A DNA stretch of 7,898 nucleotides, taken from the NCBI GenBank assembly GCA_027068725.1, contig JAMOMD010000271.1:1-7898 (forward strand). The letters are read 5' to 3'. Below are positions 1 to 6,096 of the stretch, in pieces (the first letter of the stretch is position 1; the number at the start of each line of letters is the position of its first letter). Position numbers and translations under genes: made by a program. The notes beneath the pieces are model-generated. The model had not been told where the DNA came from. It ran no database searches and saw nothing but the letters and a program-made list of their open reading frames with translations. Origin of the DNA: Thermoproteales archaeon. Lineage in GTDB: Archaea; Thermoproteota; Thermoprotei; Thermoproteales; Thermocladiaceae.

Positions 1-1044
1 ATGTTCATGCAAGATTCTGAGATACGTGCATTAGCGTATGTGCTTGCTGCAGCTCCATTAGCTGGCCTTGTATACTTCATTGCTAGTCGCTTTGTGGATA
101 ATTTTGCTAGTGCTATTCCTCTGGTCTACGGTGTTGTTCTAGCCACGTCAGGACAGAGGTACTCTAAGACGCGTTCAGGAGATAGGGGGCGCGTTGCTTA
201 CGTTATCTCAACTTTAGCACTTGTTGCATTACTGATAGTTCTCTACTTTGTTTATTTACGTACATTACTTCTCAGGTTTGTTCCTCAACTTGTGAAATAC
301 ATGATATTTGTGGACTGTGCAGTTGTTGGTAGTCTCGTTCTTGTTGGAGGTCTTGCAGTATCTTCACTTGCTGCACGTGGTGAGGAGCCTCTAGTTCTGG
401 ATGAGGTTGTTTCTAGGATAGTTGAGAGGTACTTTCTCAGGAATGAGGACTATGTTGCTGGTCTCGTGTCGAGACTGTTGAGGTCTTTCATAGTTGAGGG
501 CAAGAAGGCTAGCTTGTACATGCTTGTTCTGAGGATTAGTAGGAGTAGGGCTATTCCAGACTATTTTCTCGATGAGGCTGTCAAGCTGATAGACTCGTAC
601 AGAGATGTGCCATCTTCAGGTCTTCTAAGTGCATGGCAGAGTGCTCTTGTTGCTAGGATGAATGTTGCTCGCAGGATTGGCCTAGTTCACGCTGTCCTGA
701 AGATACTTCAGGGACTGCCACTCACCGAGGAGGATGTTAAGCTTGTTGAAGTTGATGTGAGGTACCTGCTTAGTAGATGGAAAAGTGGACTCATAAAACT
801 TGGACAGGCTCTAGCGTACGCTAGCTGTGTCTGTGTTATTCTCTGTCCTGTTCTCGTGCTGTTTCTCAGATTATGGCCCATGATTGTGCTGTTTGGACTT
901 GCTGCAGTGTTGTCTATTCACTTGTCTCAGTACGTTCCGTCTCCTACGAGTTCTGTTCTGGGATCTGTTAGGGATGTTCTCAAGGTTGTTATGTTGAGAA
1001 AGAAGGATATGAACATGTTCGCAACAGTTCGAGAGATCAAGTAA
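1..1044 (+). CDS. Multi-spanning membrane protein of unknown family, first visible gene of the MoxR/DUF58 operon
   Basis: A 347-residue protein that I do not recognise. Hydrophobic stretches suggest membrane segments near residues 11-31, 36-52, 65-86 and 100-124, then a charged, mostly helical soluble region at about 125-265, then two more segments near 267-290 and 292-312 and a basic tail. The middle region is rich in Arg, Lys and Glu and shows no catalytic motif I can name. The stop TAA shares its last base with the ATG of the MoxR gene (TAATG), so the two are probably translationally coupled and this protein is likely a partner of the ATPase. The ATG is the very first base of the window, with another at 7, so the true start and the promoter cannot be judged. 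Coding is clear from length and coupling; function is open. Confidence 0.8.
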   Translation: MFMQDSEIRALAYVLAAAPLAGLVYFIASRFVDNFASAIPLVYGVVLATSGQRYSKTRSGDRGRVAYVISTLALVALLIVLYFVYLRTLLLRFVPQLVKYMIFVDCAVVGSLVLVGGLAVSSLAARGEEPLVLDEVVSRIVERYFLRNEDYVAGLVSRLLRSFIVEGKKASLYMLVLRISRSRAIPDYFLDEAVKLIDSYRDVPSSGLLSAWQSALVARMNVARRIGLVHAVLKILQGLPLTEEDVKLVEVDVRYLLSRWKSGLIKLGQALAYASCVCVILCPVLVLFLRLWPMIVLFGLAAVLSIHLSQYVPSPTSSVLGSVRDVLKVVMLRKKDMNMFATVREIK

Positions 1045-2027
1045 TGAATCGTGAGAAGATACTTGATTTCTGCAGAGAGAAGCTTGAGCTGATAATTGAG
1101 GAGGTGTGTAGGTACTTTGTAGCACGTAGAGAGCTCATTGTTAAGATTGTTGCTACAATGATCTCGAGTGGTCACATACTTTTTGAAGATCATCCAGGTC
1201 TTGGCAAGACTCTTCTAGCGAAGATTCTTGCTAAGGTTATTGGATGTGATTTTCGAAGAGTACAGTTTACTCCTGATCTTCTTCCTGCTGACATAATTGG
1301 GACGAAGGTGTGGGTTCCTGGTGAGGGTACGTTCAGACTTGTGAAAGGGCCAATATTTACCAATGTTCTGCTTGCTGACGAGATAAATAGAGCTCCACCA
1401 AAGACTCAGGCTGCGCTTCTTGAGGCTATGGAGGAGAGACAGGTCACTATTGAGGGAGAGACGTATCGGCTAGATGAGCCGTTCATTGTGTTAGCTACGC
1501 AGAATCCCATAGAGTATGAGGGAACTTATCCTCTTCCTGAAGCTCTGCTAGACAGGTTCACTATCAAGCTCAGCACAGGATATCCACAGAGTGAGGATGA
1601 GGAAGTTGAGATTCTGAGAAGGAGATTGTCCTGGAAGAAGGATGATCCGACAGACTACGTTAAGCCTGCCGTGACTAAGGAGGAGTTTGTCCTAATTCAG
1701 CGTGCTGTTGAGGAGGTTGTGTATGTTGATGAGTGTATAATGAAGTTCATTGCTAACATTGTTAGAACTGTGAGATCTGATCCTAGAGTTCTCGCAGGTC
1801 CAAGTCCTAGAGGAGCAATTGCGTTACTTAAGGTCAGTAGAGGAGTAGCGCTGATTCATGGTAGGGACTACGTTATTCCTGACGATGTTCTCTTTGTTGC
1901 TGTTGATGTTCTCTCGCATAGGATTGTGCTGAAGCCTGAGTATGTTGACGAGGTTCGTCCTGAACAGGTCGTGATCGAGAATTTGAGAAAGGTACCTGTG
2001 CCCAAGGTTGCACATGGCGTATCGTGA
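1044..2027 (+). CDS. MoxR-family AAA+ ATPase
   Basis: A cytosolic AAA+ ATPase of the MoxR family, 327 residues, a usual length for the family. The Walker A motif PGLGKT is at 51-56 and Walker B LLADE at 109-113. It is followed by the family signature NRAPPKTQAALLEAMEE (115-131). Sensor 1 lies in ATQNPIEYEG (151-160, Asn154) and the sensor 2 arginine in PSPRG (Arg256). A C-terminal helical lid follows. MoxR proteins are thought to act as chaperones that assemble or activate a partner complex, usually with a DUF58 or VWA protein encoded next door; here the DUF58 gene follows directly and overlaps. The start ATG overlaps the previous stop by one base. The family assignment is firm; the substrate is unknown. 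Confidence 0.96.
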   Translation: MNREKILDFCREKLELIIEEVCRYFVARRELIVKIVATMISSGHILFEDHPGLGKTLLAKILAKVIGCDFRRVQFTPDLLPADIIGTKVWVPGEGTFRLVKGPIFTNVLLADEINRAPPKTQAALLEAMEERQVTIEGETYRLDEPFIVLATQNPIEYEGTYPLPEALLDRFTIKLSTGYPQSEDEEVEILRRRLSWKKDDPTDYVKPAVTKEEFVLIQRAVEEVVYVDECIMKFIANIVRTVRSDPRVLAGPSPRGAIALLKVSRGVALIHGRDYVIPDDVLFVAVDVLSHRIVLKPEYVDEVRPEQVVIENLRKVPVPKVAHGVS

Positions 2028-3372
2028 ATATCCTGAGGAGGTACGTGAGCTGGTCAGGTATCTGAGGAGACACTATAACGTACTTACTAGAGATGTTGCT
2101 GCTAGTCTTGTTTCTCTAGTCATTGCTGTTCTTGCACTAGGAATAGTACTTCTTAGTACTCCCCTAATTGTTGCAGGTGCAGGAGGGGTAGCACTACTCA
2201 CAATGCTCGCAACATTTCCCCCACCTGAAATAGAGATTAGTGCACGAGCACATCCACTGCAGTGTCGCGTAGGTGATGAAGTTACTATTGTACTAGATGT
2301 CAGAGCTAGTAGAGGAGTAGGTGCGGCACTGCTCGTGCTTAAGCTACCGCATGGATTACAGATTGCTCAGGGCAGTAACATACATGTCCTGTACAAGGGT
2401 CTTGGAGTACTTGAGAAGACGATAGTTCTCAAGCTTAGGACAACTAGATCAGGAGTCTACGAGATTGGGCCAGTAATAGTCGAGAGTTACCATATTGCAG
2501 GTCTTGGCAGAGTTAAGAGACGTGAGATAAAGACTGGGCTAGTAATTGAGGTAAGGCCGAGACTTTTCAAGACTAAGAAGACTACGAGAACGCGAATTGC
2601 AGCAACAACATTTGCAAGTGTTGCAATAGCTCGCTCTAGACTTCTCGGAGCGCCTTCCACAGACTTCAAAGAGATTAGAAGATACGTACCTGGAGATCCT
2701 CTGAAGCACATTAACTGGAAGGCAACTGCTAGGTCAGGTCGAGATCAGCCACTGGTGAATGAGTACGAGCGTGAGACCTTGAGACGTGTCATAATAGTAC
2801 CTGACATTGGTGAGATTACTCGCTTCGATAGTCTAGTACAGAGTGGCATAGACTACGTGTATAGTCTAGCGTTCTCTCTTGCACTATCATTCATCGAGAG
2901 AGGATACATAGTGTACGTGTATAATCCTGCATCAGGAAGACTTGTTAGACCTAGAGCAAGAGCTAGGTCACTGCTTAACATATGGAGAGAGTGCGTTAGT
3001 TCAGATATTAGTGATGTAAGTGTTGTGCAGAATGCTGTGAAAGAGATTGAGAAGTTTCTGCAGCGTGCTCGTGGTGGTTTAACAGTGATAATAGTTATAA
3101 CATATGCATGCCCTGTAACAGAGGTGTTTTTAAAATATTTTGCAGAGAGAATTAGATCTAGAAGAGATGCTGTGCTGATAGTTGTAGATCTTGATAATGA
3201 GACCTATGTTAAGAATGTGTATAAGAGATTTGGTGATGTTGTTCCTGTTCTATATAGGACAGTGAAGGATTCTTATAGAACAGTGCTTAGGAGACAGAAC
3301 ACCATAGTCCTGAAGGCAGACGTCTCGCAGAGTCCTGTTAAAGTTCTGAGACAAATACTTAGCCTAGTGTAA
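2014..3372 (+). CDS. DUF58 family protein, membrane-anchored MoxR partner
   Basis: A 452-residue protein with two adjacent hydrophobic segments near residues 27-48 and 50-68, an extended beta-rich region (about 72-185), then the DUF58 hallmark RRYVPGDPLKHINWKATAR at 222-240. The C-terminal half (about 257-452) has the alternating strand and helix pattern of a von Willebrand A-like fold. After the first strand, where the family usually has a DxSxS-type metal site, this protein has IIVPDIGEITR (260-270), so the site looks degenerate. I chose the ATG at 2014: AAGGT sits five bases upstream, and the only earlier option is a TTG at 2008. The start lies inside the end of the MoxR gene (14-base overlap), which argues for coupled synthesis. 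Family assignment is firm; the process served is unknown. Confidence 0.93.
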   Translation: MAYREYPEEVRELVRYLRRHYNVLTRDVAASLVSLVIAVLALGIVLLSTPLIVAGAGGVALLTMLATFPPPEIEISARAHPLQCRVGDEVTIVLDVRASRGVGAALLVLKLPHGLQIAQGSNIHVLYKGLGVLEKTIVLKLRTTRSGVYEIGPVIVESYHIAGLGRVKRREIKTGLVIEVRPRLFKTKKTTRTRIAATTFASVAIARSRLLGAPSTDFKEIRRYVPGDPLKHINWKATARSGRDQPLVNEYERETLRRVIIVPDIGEITRFDSLVQSGIDYVYSLAFSLALSFIERGYIVYVYNPASGRLVRPRARARSLLNIWRECVSSDISDVSVVQNAVKEIEKFLQRARGGLTVIIVITYACPVTEVFLKYFAERIRSRRDAVLIVVDLDNETYVKNVYKRFGDVVPVLYRTVKDSYRTVLRRQNTIVLKADVSQSPVKVLRQILSLV

Positions 3373-3374
3373 GC

Positions 3375-4085
3375 ATGAGCAGGGCTCTGTACCTAACGCT
3401 GAGGTATCTGCTCTGTCTAGCATCTGCAGTAGTCGTGTCTTATCTAGCCATGTTAACACCACTCTTAAGGTACGTGTTTGAGCTCTTGTTCACAATATTT
3501 CTAGGTGTGCCAGCTGCTGCACCATACATGCTAACGATATTTCTACTATTCCTGTTCTCTCTCATAGCAACATTATTAGATAATTCTCAGGTAGGTCCAG
3601 CCACAGCCTCAGCTTTAGTAATTTTGTTAGCATTCTTCAATTCTCCAGTACTCTACGTACTTCTAAATGTTTTACAGACGTACAAAATAGCCAGCTTAAA
3701 CATTACTAACTTTATACTAAGACTAGCAGGTAGTTTGCAGTTTCCTGAGAGTGCTTATTCTATATTTGTTATTATTTCACTTGTATCGATTATGATGCTT
3801 ATTCTTGCAAGATTTTTAGATTCTTCTTACATGTTTCTTGACATTACATCACTAGTAGCAGGAGGTGAAACTGCTGGAAGAGCACTCACGCTGTACTTAC
3901 TGACTTTCCTGTTCTTGTGCATCTGTGCTGGACTTGTTGCTGCTGGTGCTTACCTCACATTGAGTACTAGCATGTTTGTTCAGGGACCTGTAAGTCTTGT
4001 AGAGAGAATGATTGGACCTCTCGTCCTGATGATTGGGCTTGTTGGTCTTGTTCTTGGGTCAGTAACTATCCTGAGAAGATTTTGA
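3375..4085 (+). CDS. Hydrophobic multi-spanning membrane protein, last gene of the MoxR/DUF58 operon
   Basis: A 236-residue, very hydrophobic protein with about six or seven membrane segments, near residues 11-45 (one or two), 50-68, 76-100, 128-146, 172-196 and 213-231. A short charged loop, GGETAGRA, lies near 163-170. I recognise no family. It begins two bases after the DUF58 stop, so it belongs to the same operon and is probably the membrane partner of the MoxR/DUF58 pair. No clear ribosome binding site is visible before the ATG, as is usual when translation is coupled. Its last 27 bases overlap the end of a convergent gene on the other strand. ABC-2-like permeases have a similar helix count, but nothing in the sequence supports that choice. 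Confidence 0.82.
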   Translation: MSRALYLTLRYLLCLASAVVVSYLAMLTPLLRYVFELLFTIFLGVPAAAPYMLTIFLLFLFSLIATLLDNSQVGPATASALVILLAFFNSPVLYVLLNVLQTYKIASLNITNFILRLAGSLQFPESAYSIFVIISLVSIMMLILARFLDSSYMFLDITSLVAGGETAGRALTLYLLTFLFLCICAGLVAAGAYLTLSTSMFVQGPVSLVERMIGPLVLMIGLVGLVLGSVTILRRF

Positions 4086-4535
4086 CAGAGCCTTGACGAG
4101 CTCTTCTTCATCTCTTGGATTAATTATGTACGCTTTTCCTGATTTTGTGACTATAAGAAACACGTTTCTACACTTTCTAGTAACTGGCACGATCTGTGTT
4201 CCATCAGGAAGTCTTCTAGAAATCACATGTCTTATCTTAATCCTGTCCAGCTTCCTCAGTGTTGTGACTTCGTTTACTGAACATAGAACTCTCTTCCTGA
4301 GCGGTGTCTTGACCTTGATCATGCCATGCTCAACAAGTGCGTGAACTGGAACTAGTGCAAGTATTACTATCAGGAGCACAAGCTCAACAATTAGCAGTTC
4401 TGCTAGTGTGGTAACTGTCAGACATGCACACTGCGCTAAGTACATCAGGTAGAGTAGTGGTACTAGCAGAGCTACCGCAGATATGGAGTATATCGTGAGC
4501 TCGAGCTCGTCCACTAGTGTATACGTAATGTACAC
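4059..4535 (-). CDS. Membrane protein with a probable short PH-like (bPH) domain
   Basis: A 158-residue protein if it starts at the GTG at 4535. Two hydrophobic hairpin helices, near residues 14-36 and 41-64, precede a soluble domain at about 70-152. That domain has a strand-rich pattern ending in RNVFLIVTKSGKAYIINP (123-140), then an acidic helix, DEEELVKALSK. This ending resembles short prokaryotic PH domains, where a 'T..G..Y.IsP.d.eefv..L' pattern closes the fold; that assignment is an inference from pattern. The likely role is a membrane-bound binding module, with ligand unknown. A second GTG at 4514 (residue 8) may be the true start, because a TATA-like element lies about 27 bases before it; that form would have 151 residues. 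The 3' end overlaps the convergent membrane protein gene by 27 bases. Confidence 0.72.
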   Translation of the reverse strand: MYITYTLVDELELTIYSISAVALLVPLLYLMYLAQCACLTVTTLAELLIVELVLLIVILALVPVHALVEHGMIKVKTPLRKRVLCSVNEVTTLRKLDRIKIRHVISRRLPDGTQIVPVTRKCRNVFLIVTKSGKAYIINPRDEEELVKALSKSSQDSY

Positions 4536-4546
4536 GTATACTTATG
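4536..4546 (-). promoter_or_regulatory. TATA-like box that may set the start of the PH-like membrane protein
   Basis: The minus strand reads CATAAGTATAC here. Its centre is about 27 bases before the GTG at 4514 but only about 6 before the GTG at 4535. If it is the promoter, transcription would begin near 4514, so the shorter protein with a leaderless message would be the real product. Spacing is the only evidence. Confidence 0.35.
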
Positions 4547-4560
4547 CTTCAGTAACTTCC

Positions 4561-4576
4561 AGAGAGGAGAAGAAAC
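4561..4576 (-). terminator. Pyrimidine tract after the D box of the 4577-4625 sRNA
   Basis: The minus strand directly after the D box reads GTTTCTTCTCCTCTCT, fifteen pyrimidines out of sixteen bases. Archaeal termination often occurs at T-rich or pyrimidine-rich tracts without a hairpin, so this could end the sRNA transcript. This is tentative; no stem-loop is seen. Confidence 0.35.
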
Positions 4577-4625
4577 TCAGCAGTTCCGGCACTCATCAAC
4601 TATCAGCCAAATGCCTTCTCAGCAC
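4577..4625 (-). ncRNA. C/D box sRNA, predicted dual guide for 23S rRNA around helices 69-71
   Basis: Read on the minus strand: C box GTGCTGA (4625-4619; one change from RTGATGA), a 12-base guide GAAGGCATTTGG, D' box CTGA (4606-4603), a 3-base spacer, C' box TTGATGA (4599-4593), a 12-base guide GTGCCGGAACTG, and D box CTGA (4580-4577). The two exact 12-base guides are the classic archaeal spacing. The first guide complements CCAAAUGCCUU, the form I recall for the 1934-1944 stretch of 23S rRNA (E. coli numbering) in eukaryotes and probably crenarchaea. The D+5 rule would place the methyl on A1938. The second complements AGUUCCGGC, expected near 1953-1961, placing the methyl on U1956. Two guides landing about 18 bases apart on one rRNA region is strong internal support. 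rRNA positions are from memory. The RNA begins ten bases after the MarC stop. Confidence 0.8.
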
Positions 4626-4635
4626 TTGGATCGGT

Positions 4636-5250
4636 TTAGAGTCCTAGACTTTTTATTACTTGAGATATTCCGTCAATTATCAGAGATACTGACCATCCTG
4701 CAACGATTAGACTCATGAATCTTCCAATGAATTTGAGCATGTCTTGTCCAAGTCTCTTGAGTATTTCCTGAGAGAACTTGATCACTATGTAAGTTATTCC
4801 TGATGCTATCAGGATAGCGAGAACTAGCTGCCACAGTGGGTACATGCTTCTCATCACGAGCACAGCAGTTATTGCACCTGGGCCCACTAGCATGGGCGTG
4901 ACTATTGGCACAAAGACGAACTCTTCCACATTTATGCTAGCTGTCTTTGGGTAGCCCTCCCTGAGTATGTCCAGTGACACTACTAGAAGTATTATGCCTC
5001 CCGCAATCTTCAGGTCGTAGCTCTTTATAGAGAACACGTCGAGTAGGTAGTTGCCGACGAGTGCAAAGAATAGGAGAAGAACAGGTACGCCAATTCCCAC
5101 GAGTCTGTCAATTTTTCGAAGAGTCCTATCATCGGCCTGTGATATTACTGGTGCAAGAAGTGGAATAGCACCTGTCGGGTCAATTATTGCCAGTAGCTGC
5201 AGAGCTAGAAAAAGAGTGTTCACGAGAGGGTTCGTGTAAGGCATTGGCAT
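4636..5250 (-). CDS. MarC-family integral membrane protein
   Basis: A 204-residue protein, the usual MarC length, with about six membrane helices. Family features are visible in order: IIDPTGAIPLL at residues 22-32, the 'KIAGGIILLVVSLDIL' segment at 81-96, and PIVTPMLVGPGAI at 115-127, in which the second TP/GPGA motif mirrors the first half as in an inverted-repeat membrane fold. The C-terminal helix ends in a short polar tail. MarC proteins are widespread; despite the name (multiple antibiotic resistance) their transport activity is not established, so no substrate is given. The start ATG at 5250 is followed by another in frame at residue 3; the first is favoured because a TATA-like stretch lies about 25 bases upstream. 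A C/D box sRNA lies on each side. Confidence 0.93.
   Translation of the reverse strand: MPMPYTNPLVNTLFLALQLLAIIDPTGAIPLLAPVISQADDRTLRKIDRLVGIGVPVLLLFFALVGNYLLDVFSIKSYDLKIAGGIILLVVSLDILREGYPKTASINVEEFVFVPIVTPMLVGPGAITAVLVMRSMYPLWQLVLAILIASGITYIVIKFSQEILKRLGQDMLKFIGRFMSLIVAGWSVSLIIDGISQVIKSLGL
4649..4657 (-). promoter_or_regulatory. TATA-like box for the 4577-4625 sRNA
   Basis: The minus strand reads AATAAAAAG inside the last codons of the MarC gene. Its centre is about 26 bases upstream of 4627, just before the C box, the distance expected between an archaeal TATA box and its start site. This would let the sRNA be made independently of MarC. Evidence is composition and spacing only. Confidence 0.4.
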
Positions 5251-5270
5251 ACAGCACTTTTCAGGAATCT

Positions 5271-5280
5271 ATTCAAAAAC
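5271..5280 (-). promoter_or_regulatory. TATA-like and T-rich stretch before the MarC gene
   Basis: The minus strand reads GTTTTTGAAT, about 25 bases before the MarC ATG, which fits a leaderless message. It also follows the D box of the sRNA candidate at 5284-5332 by only three bases, so the T5 run could equally end that transcript. The two uses are not exclusive. Confidence 0.4.
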
Positions 5281-5283
5281 CCG

Positions 5284-5332
5284 TCAGCGCAAACCGTATC
5301 AATCATCAGGTCGGCGAGGCCCTTCTCATCAC
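5284..5332 (-). ncRNA. Candidate C/D box sRNA with degenerate internal boxes
   Basis: On the minus strand, a perfect C box GTGATGA (5332-5326) and a D box CTGA (5287-5284) enclose 49 bases, the same span as the two clearer sRNAs nearby. The inside is ambiguous. Reading twelve bases back from D gives the guide ATACGGTTTGCG and a C' box ATGATTG (5306-5300; two changes from consensus). D' could be CCGA (5314-5311) after an 11-base guide, or CTGA (5309-5306) after a 16-base gap. I could not match either guide to rRNA or tRNA from memory: the complements are CGCAAACCGUAU and CGAGGCCCUUC. It starts 15 bases after the stop of the 68-residue gene. Supported mainly by outer boxes, length and position. 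Confidence 0.5.
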
Positions 5333-5347
5333 TCGGGTCTCCTAACA

Positions 5348-5554
5348 CTAGCCGAGAACAATGTCAACTTTAAACGCTTGCTTAGCCTCCTTGCTCTCTG
5401 CTGAGTACACCTTGATGTTCGTGTTCTGCTGCGTCTCTACCTTCTTAACGTTCTCTACATTACCACCAACAAGCTTCTTGAACTCTGTAAGTCTCGTGTT
5501 CCTCAGGTTGACACTTGGAAAGTTTGTTGGACAAGCCTTCTTACACTTGACCAT
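5348..5554 (-). CDS. Small lysine-rich hypothetical protein (68 residues)
   Basis: I do not recognise this protein. It has 68 residues, is rich in Lys, Asn and Val, carries two cysteines near the N-terminus (Cys4 and Cys8), and has no membrane segment. The C-terminal half, with IKVYSAES, a short helix and FKVDIVLG, suggests a small mixed fold. Three things favour a real gene: its own TATA-like box about 37 bases upstream, a G-rich tract (GGGGG at 5565-5561) before the ATG, and a charged composition typical of soluble hyperthermophile proteins. The overlapping 70-codon frame on the other strand is hydrophobic and Ser/Leu-rich, as an antisense shadow would be. It sits 50 bases downstream of aIF2 beta in the same direction, and might share its transcript. 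Confidence 0.6.
   Translation of the reverse strand: MVKCKKACPTNFPSVNLRNTRLTEFKKLVGGNVENVKKVETQQNTNIKVYSAESKEAKQAFKVDIVLG
5368..5375 (-). promoter_or_regulatory. TATA-like box possibly serving the 5284-5332 sRNA candidate
   Basis: The minus strand reads GTTTAAAG, close to the crenarchaeal box A. It lies inside the end of the 68-residue gene and would set a start site near 5345, leaving about a dozen bases before the C box. It could also be chance inside a coding region. Confidence 0.3.
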
Positions 5555-5586
5555 TCCCGTCCCCCGACAATAATGATGGTTTAGGA

Positions 5587-5596
5587 GAATAAATAG
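5587..5596 (-). promoter_or_regulatory. TATA-like box for the 68-residue protein
   Basis: The minus strand reads CTATTTATTC. Its centre is about 37 bases before the ATG at 5554, predicting a start near 5565 and a leader of roughly ten bases that holds GGGGG. It lies in the 50-base gap after aIF2 beta and could also help end that transcript, being T-rich. Confidence 0.4.
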
Positions 5597-5604
5597 TTTT
5601 GAGA

Positions 5605-6048
5605 TTAGATTGCCTTTCTAGGCGTTGTTGCTCCACAGGCTGTGCACTTGAGAACGTAGACTCTTCCCTGCTTCTCAAGTATTGTGTCAATGGAGTTACA
5701 GACAGGGCACACAACGTAGAACTTTATGTAGCGCTCGTAGACAGCCTCGAGAATTCTCTCGGATCTCTCTGCGTATATGACGAACTGGTCGCCCTCTATG
5801 TGTCCTGGAACTGCCAACTCTTTCAGGAAGAACTTTGCAATATGTGTAGGATCTCTGTTAAGTCTCTCCGCGATCTCTTTGAAGTTCAGGATTATCGTCC
5901 TCTTAGGCAGAACCTGCACCTTAAGCTTAGGTATCTCCTGACGTCGCTGAACACGTGGTGTTATTACCTTGTAAGCTCTCTCAAGCAGCTTATGGTACAG
6001 CTCATCCACGTTTAAGCTCTCTAGGCCTGTCTTTGCCTCAGATGTCAC
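5605..6048 (-). CDS. eif2b: Translation initiation factor aIF2, beta subunit
   Basis: The beta subunit of the heterotrimeric factor that brings initiator Met-tRNA to the small ribosomal subunit. The 147-residue length fits archaeal aIF2 beta (about 140). The N-terminal helix (about 13-28, DELYHKLLERAY) is the part that binds the gamma subunit in the family. The central alpha/beta domain contains TIILNFKEIAERLNRDP (51-67), HIAKFFLKEL (69-78) and GDQFVIYAE (86-94). The C-terminal zinc ribbon has CPVC (114-117) and CTAC (135-138), so all four cysteines are present. I chose the GTG at 6048 because a TATA-like box lies about 28 bases upstream, and the nearby ATG at 6062 runs into a stop after five codons. 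The message is probably leaderless. The gene lies just downstream of a C/D box sRNA. Confidence 0.97.
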   Translation of the reverse strand: MTSEAKTGLESLNVDELYHKLLERAYKVITPRVQRRQEIPKLKVQVLPKRTIILNFKEIAERLNRDPTHIAKFFLKELAVPGHIEGDQFVIYAERSERILEAVYERYIKFYVVCPVCNSIDTILEKQGRVYVLKCTACGATTPRKAI

Positions 6049-6071
6049 GCTACGTTCGACATGTAGCCTCC

Positions 6072-6080
6072 TAATAAATT
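6072..6080 (-). promoter_or_regulatory. TATA box for aIF2 beta
   Basis: The minus strand reads AATTTATTA, centred about 28 bases before the GTG start at 6048. This is the spacing expected for a leaderless archaeal message and supports the GTG as the start. Confidence 0.55.
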
Positions 6081-6096
6081 CCTTCTCGTAGCAGAC

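Noticed and set aside
927..1193. Minus-strand frames across the first operon joint
   Set aside because: They lie fully inside the coupled membrane protein and MoxR genes and have shadow-like composition.
4093..4344. 83-codon plus-strand frame opposite the PH-like protein
   Set aside because: Shadow frame; the minus strand shows a better structured protein with membrane hairpin and closing PH-like motif.
5361..5573. 70-codon plus-strand frame opposite the 68-residue gene
   Set aside because: Hydrophobic Ser/Leu/Phe mix typical of a shadow, with no promoter or ribosome site; the minus frame has both.
5555..5604. ATGATGG on the plus strand between aIF2 beta and the 68-residue gene, resembling a C box
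   Set aside because: No CTGA follows at a usable distance on that strand.
5599..6015. 138-codon plus-strand frame opposite aIF2 beta
   Set aside because: Antisense shadow of a firmly identified gene; cysteine- and leucine-rich with no recognisable domain.
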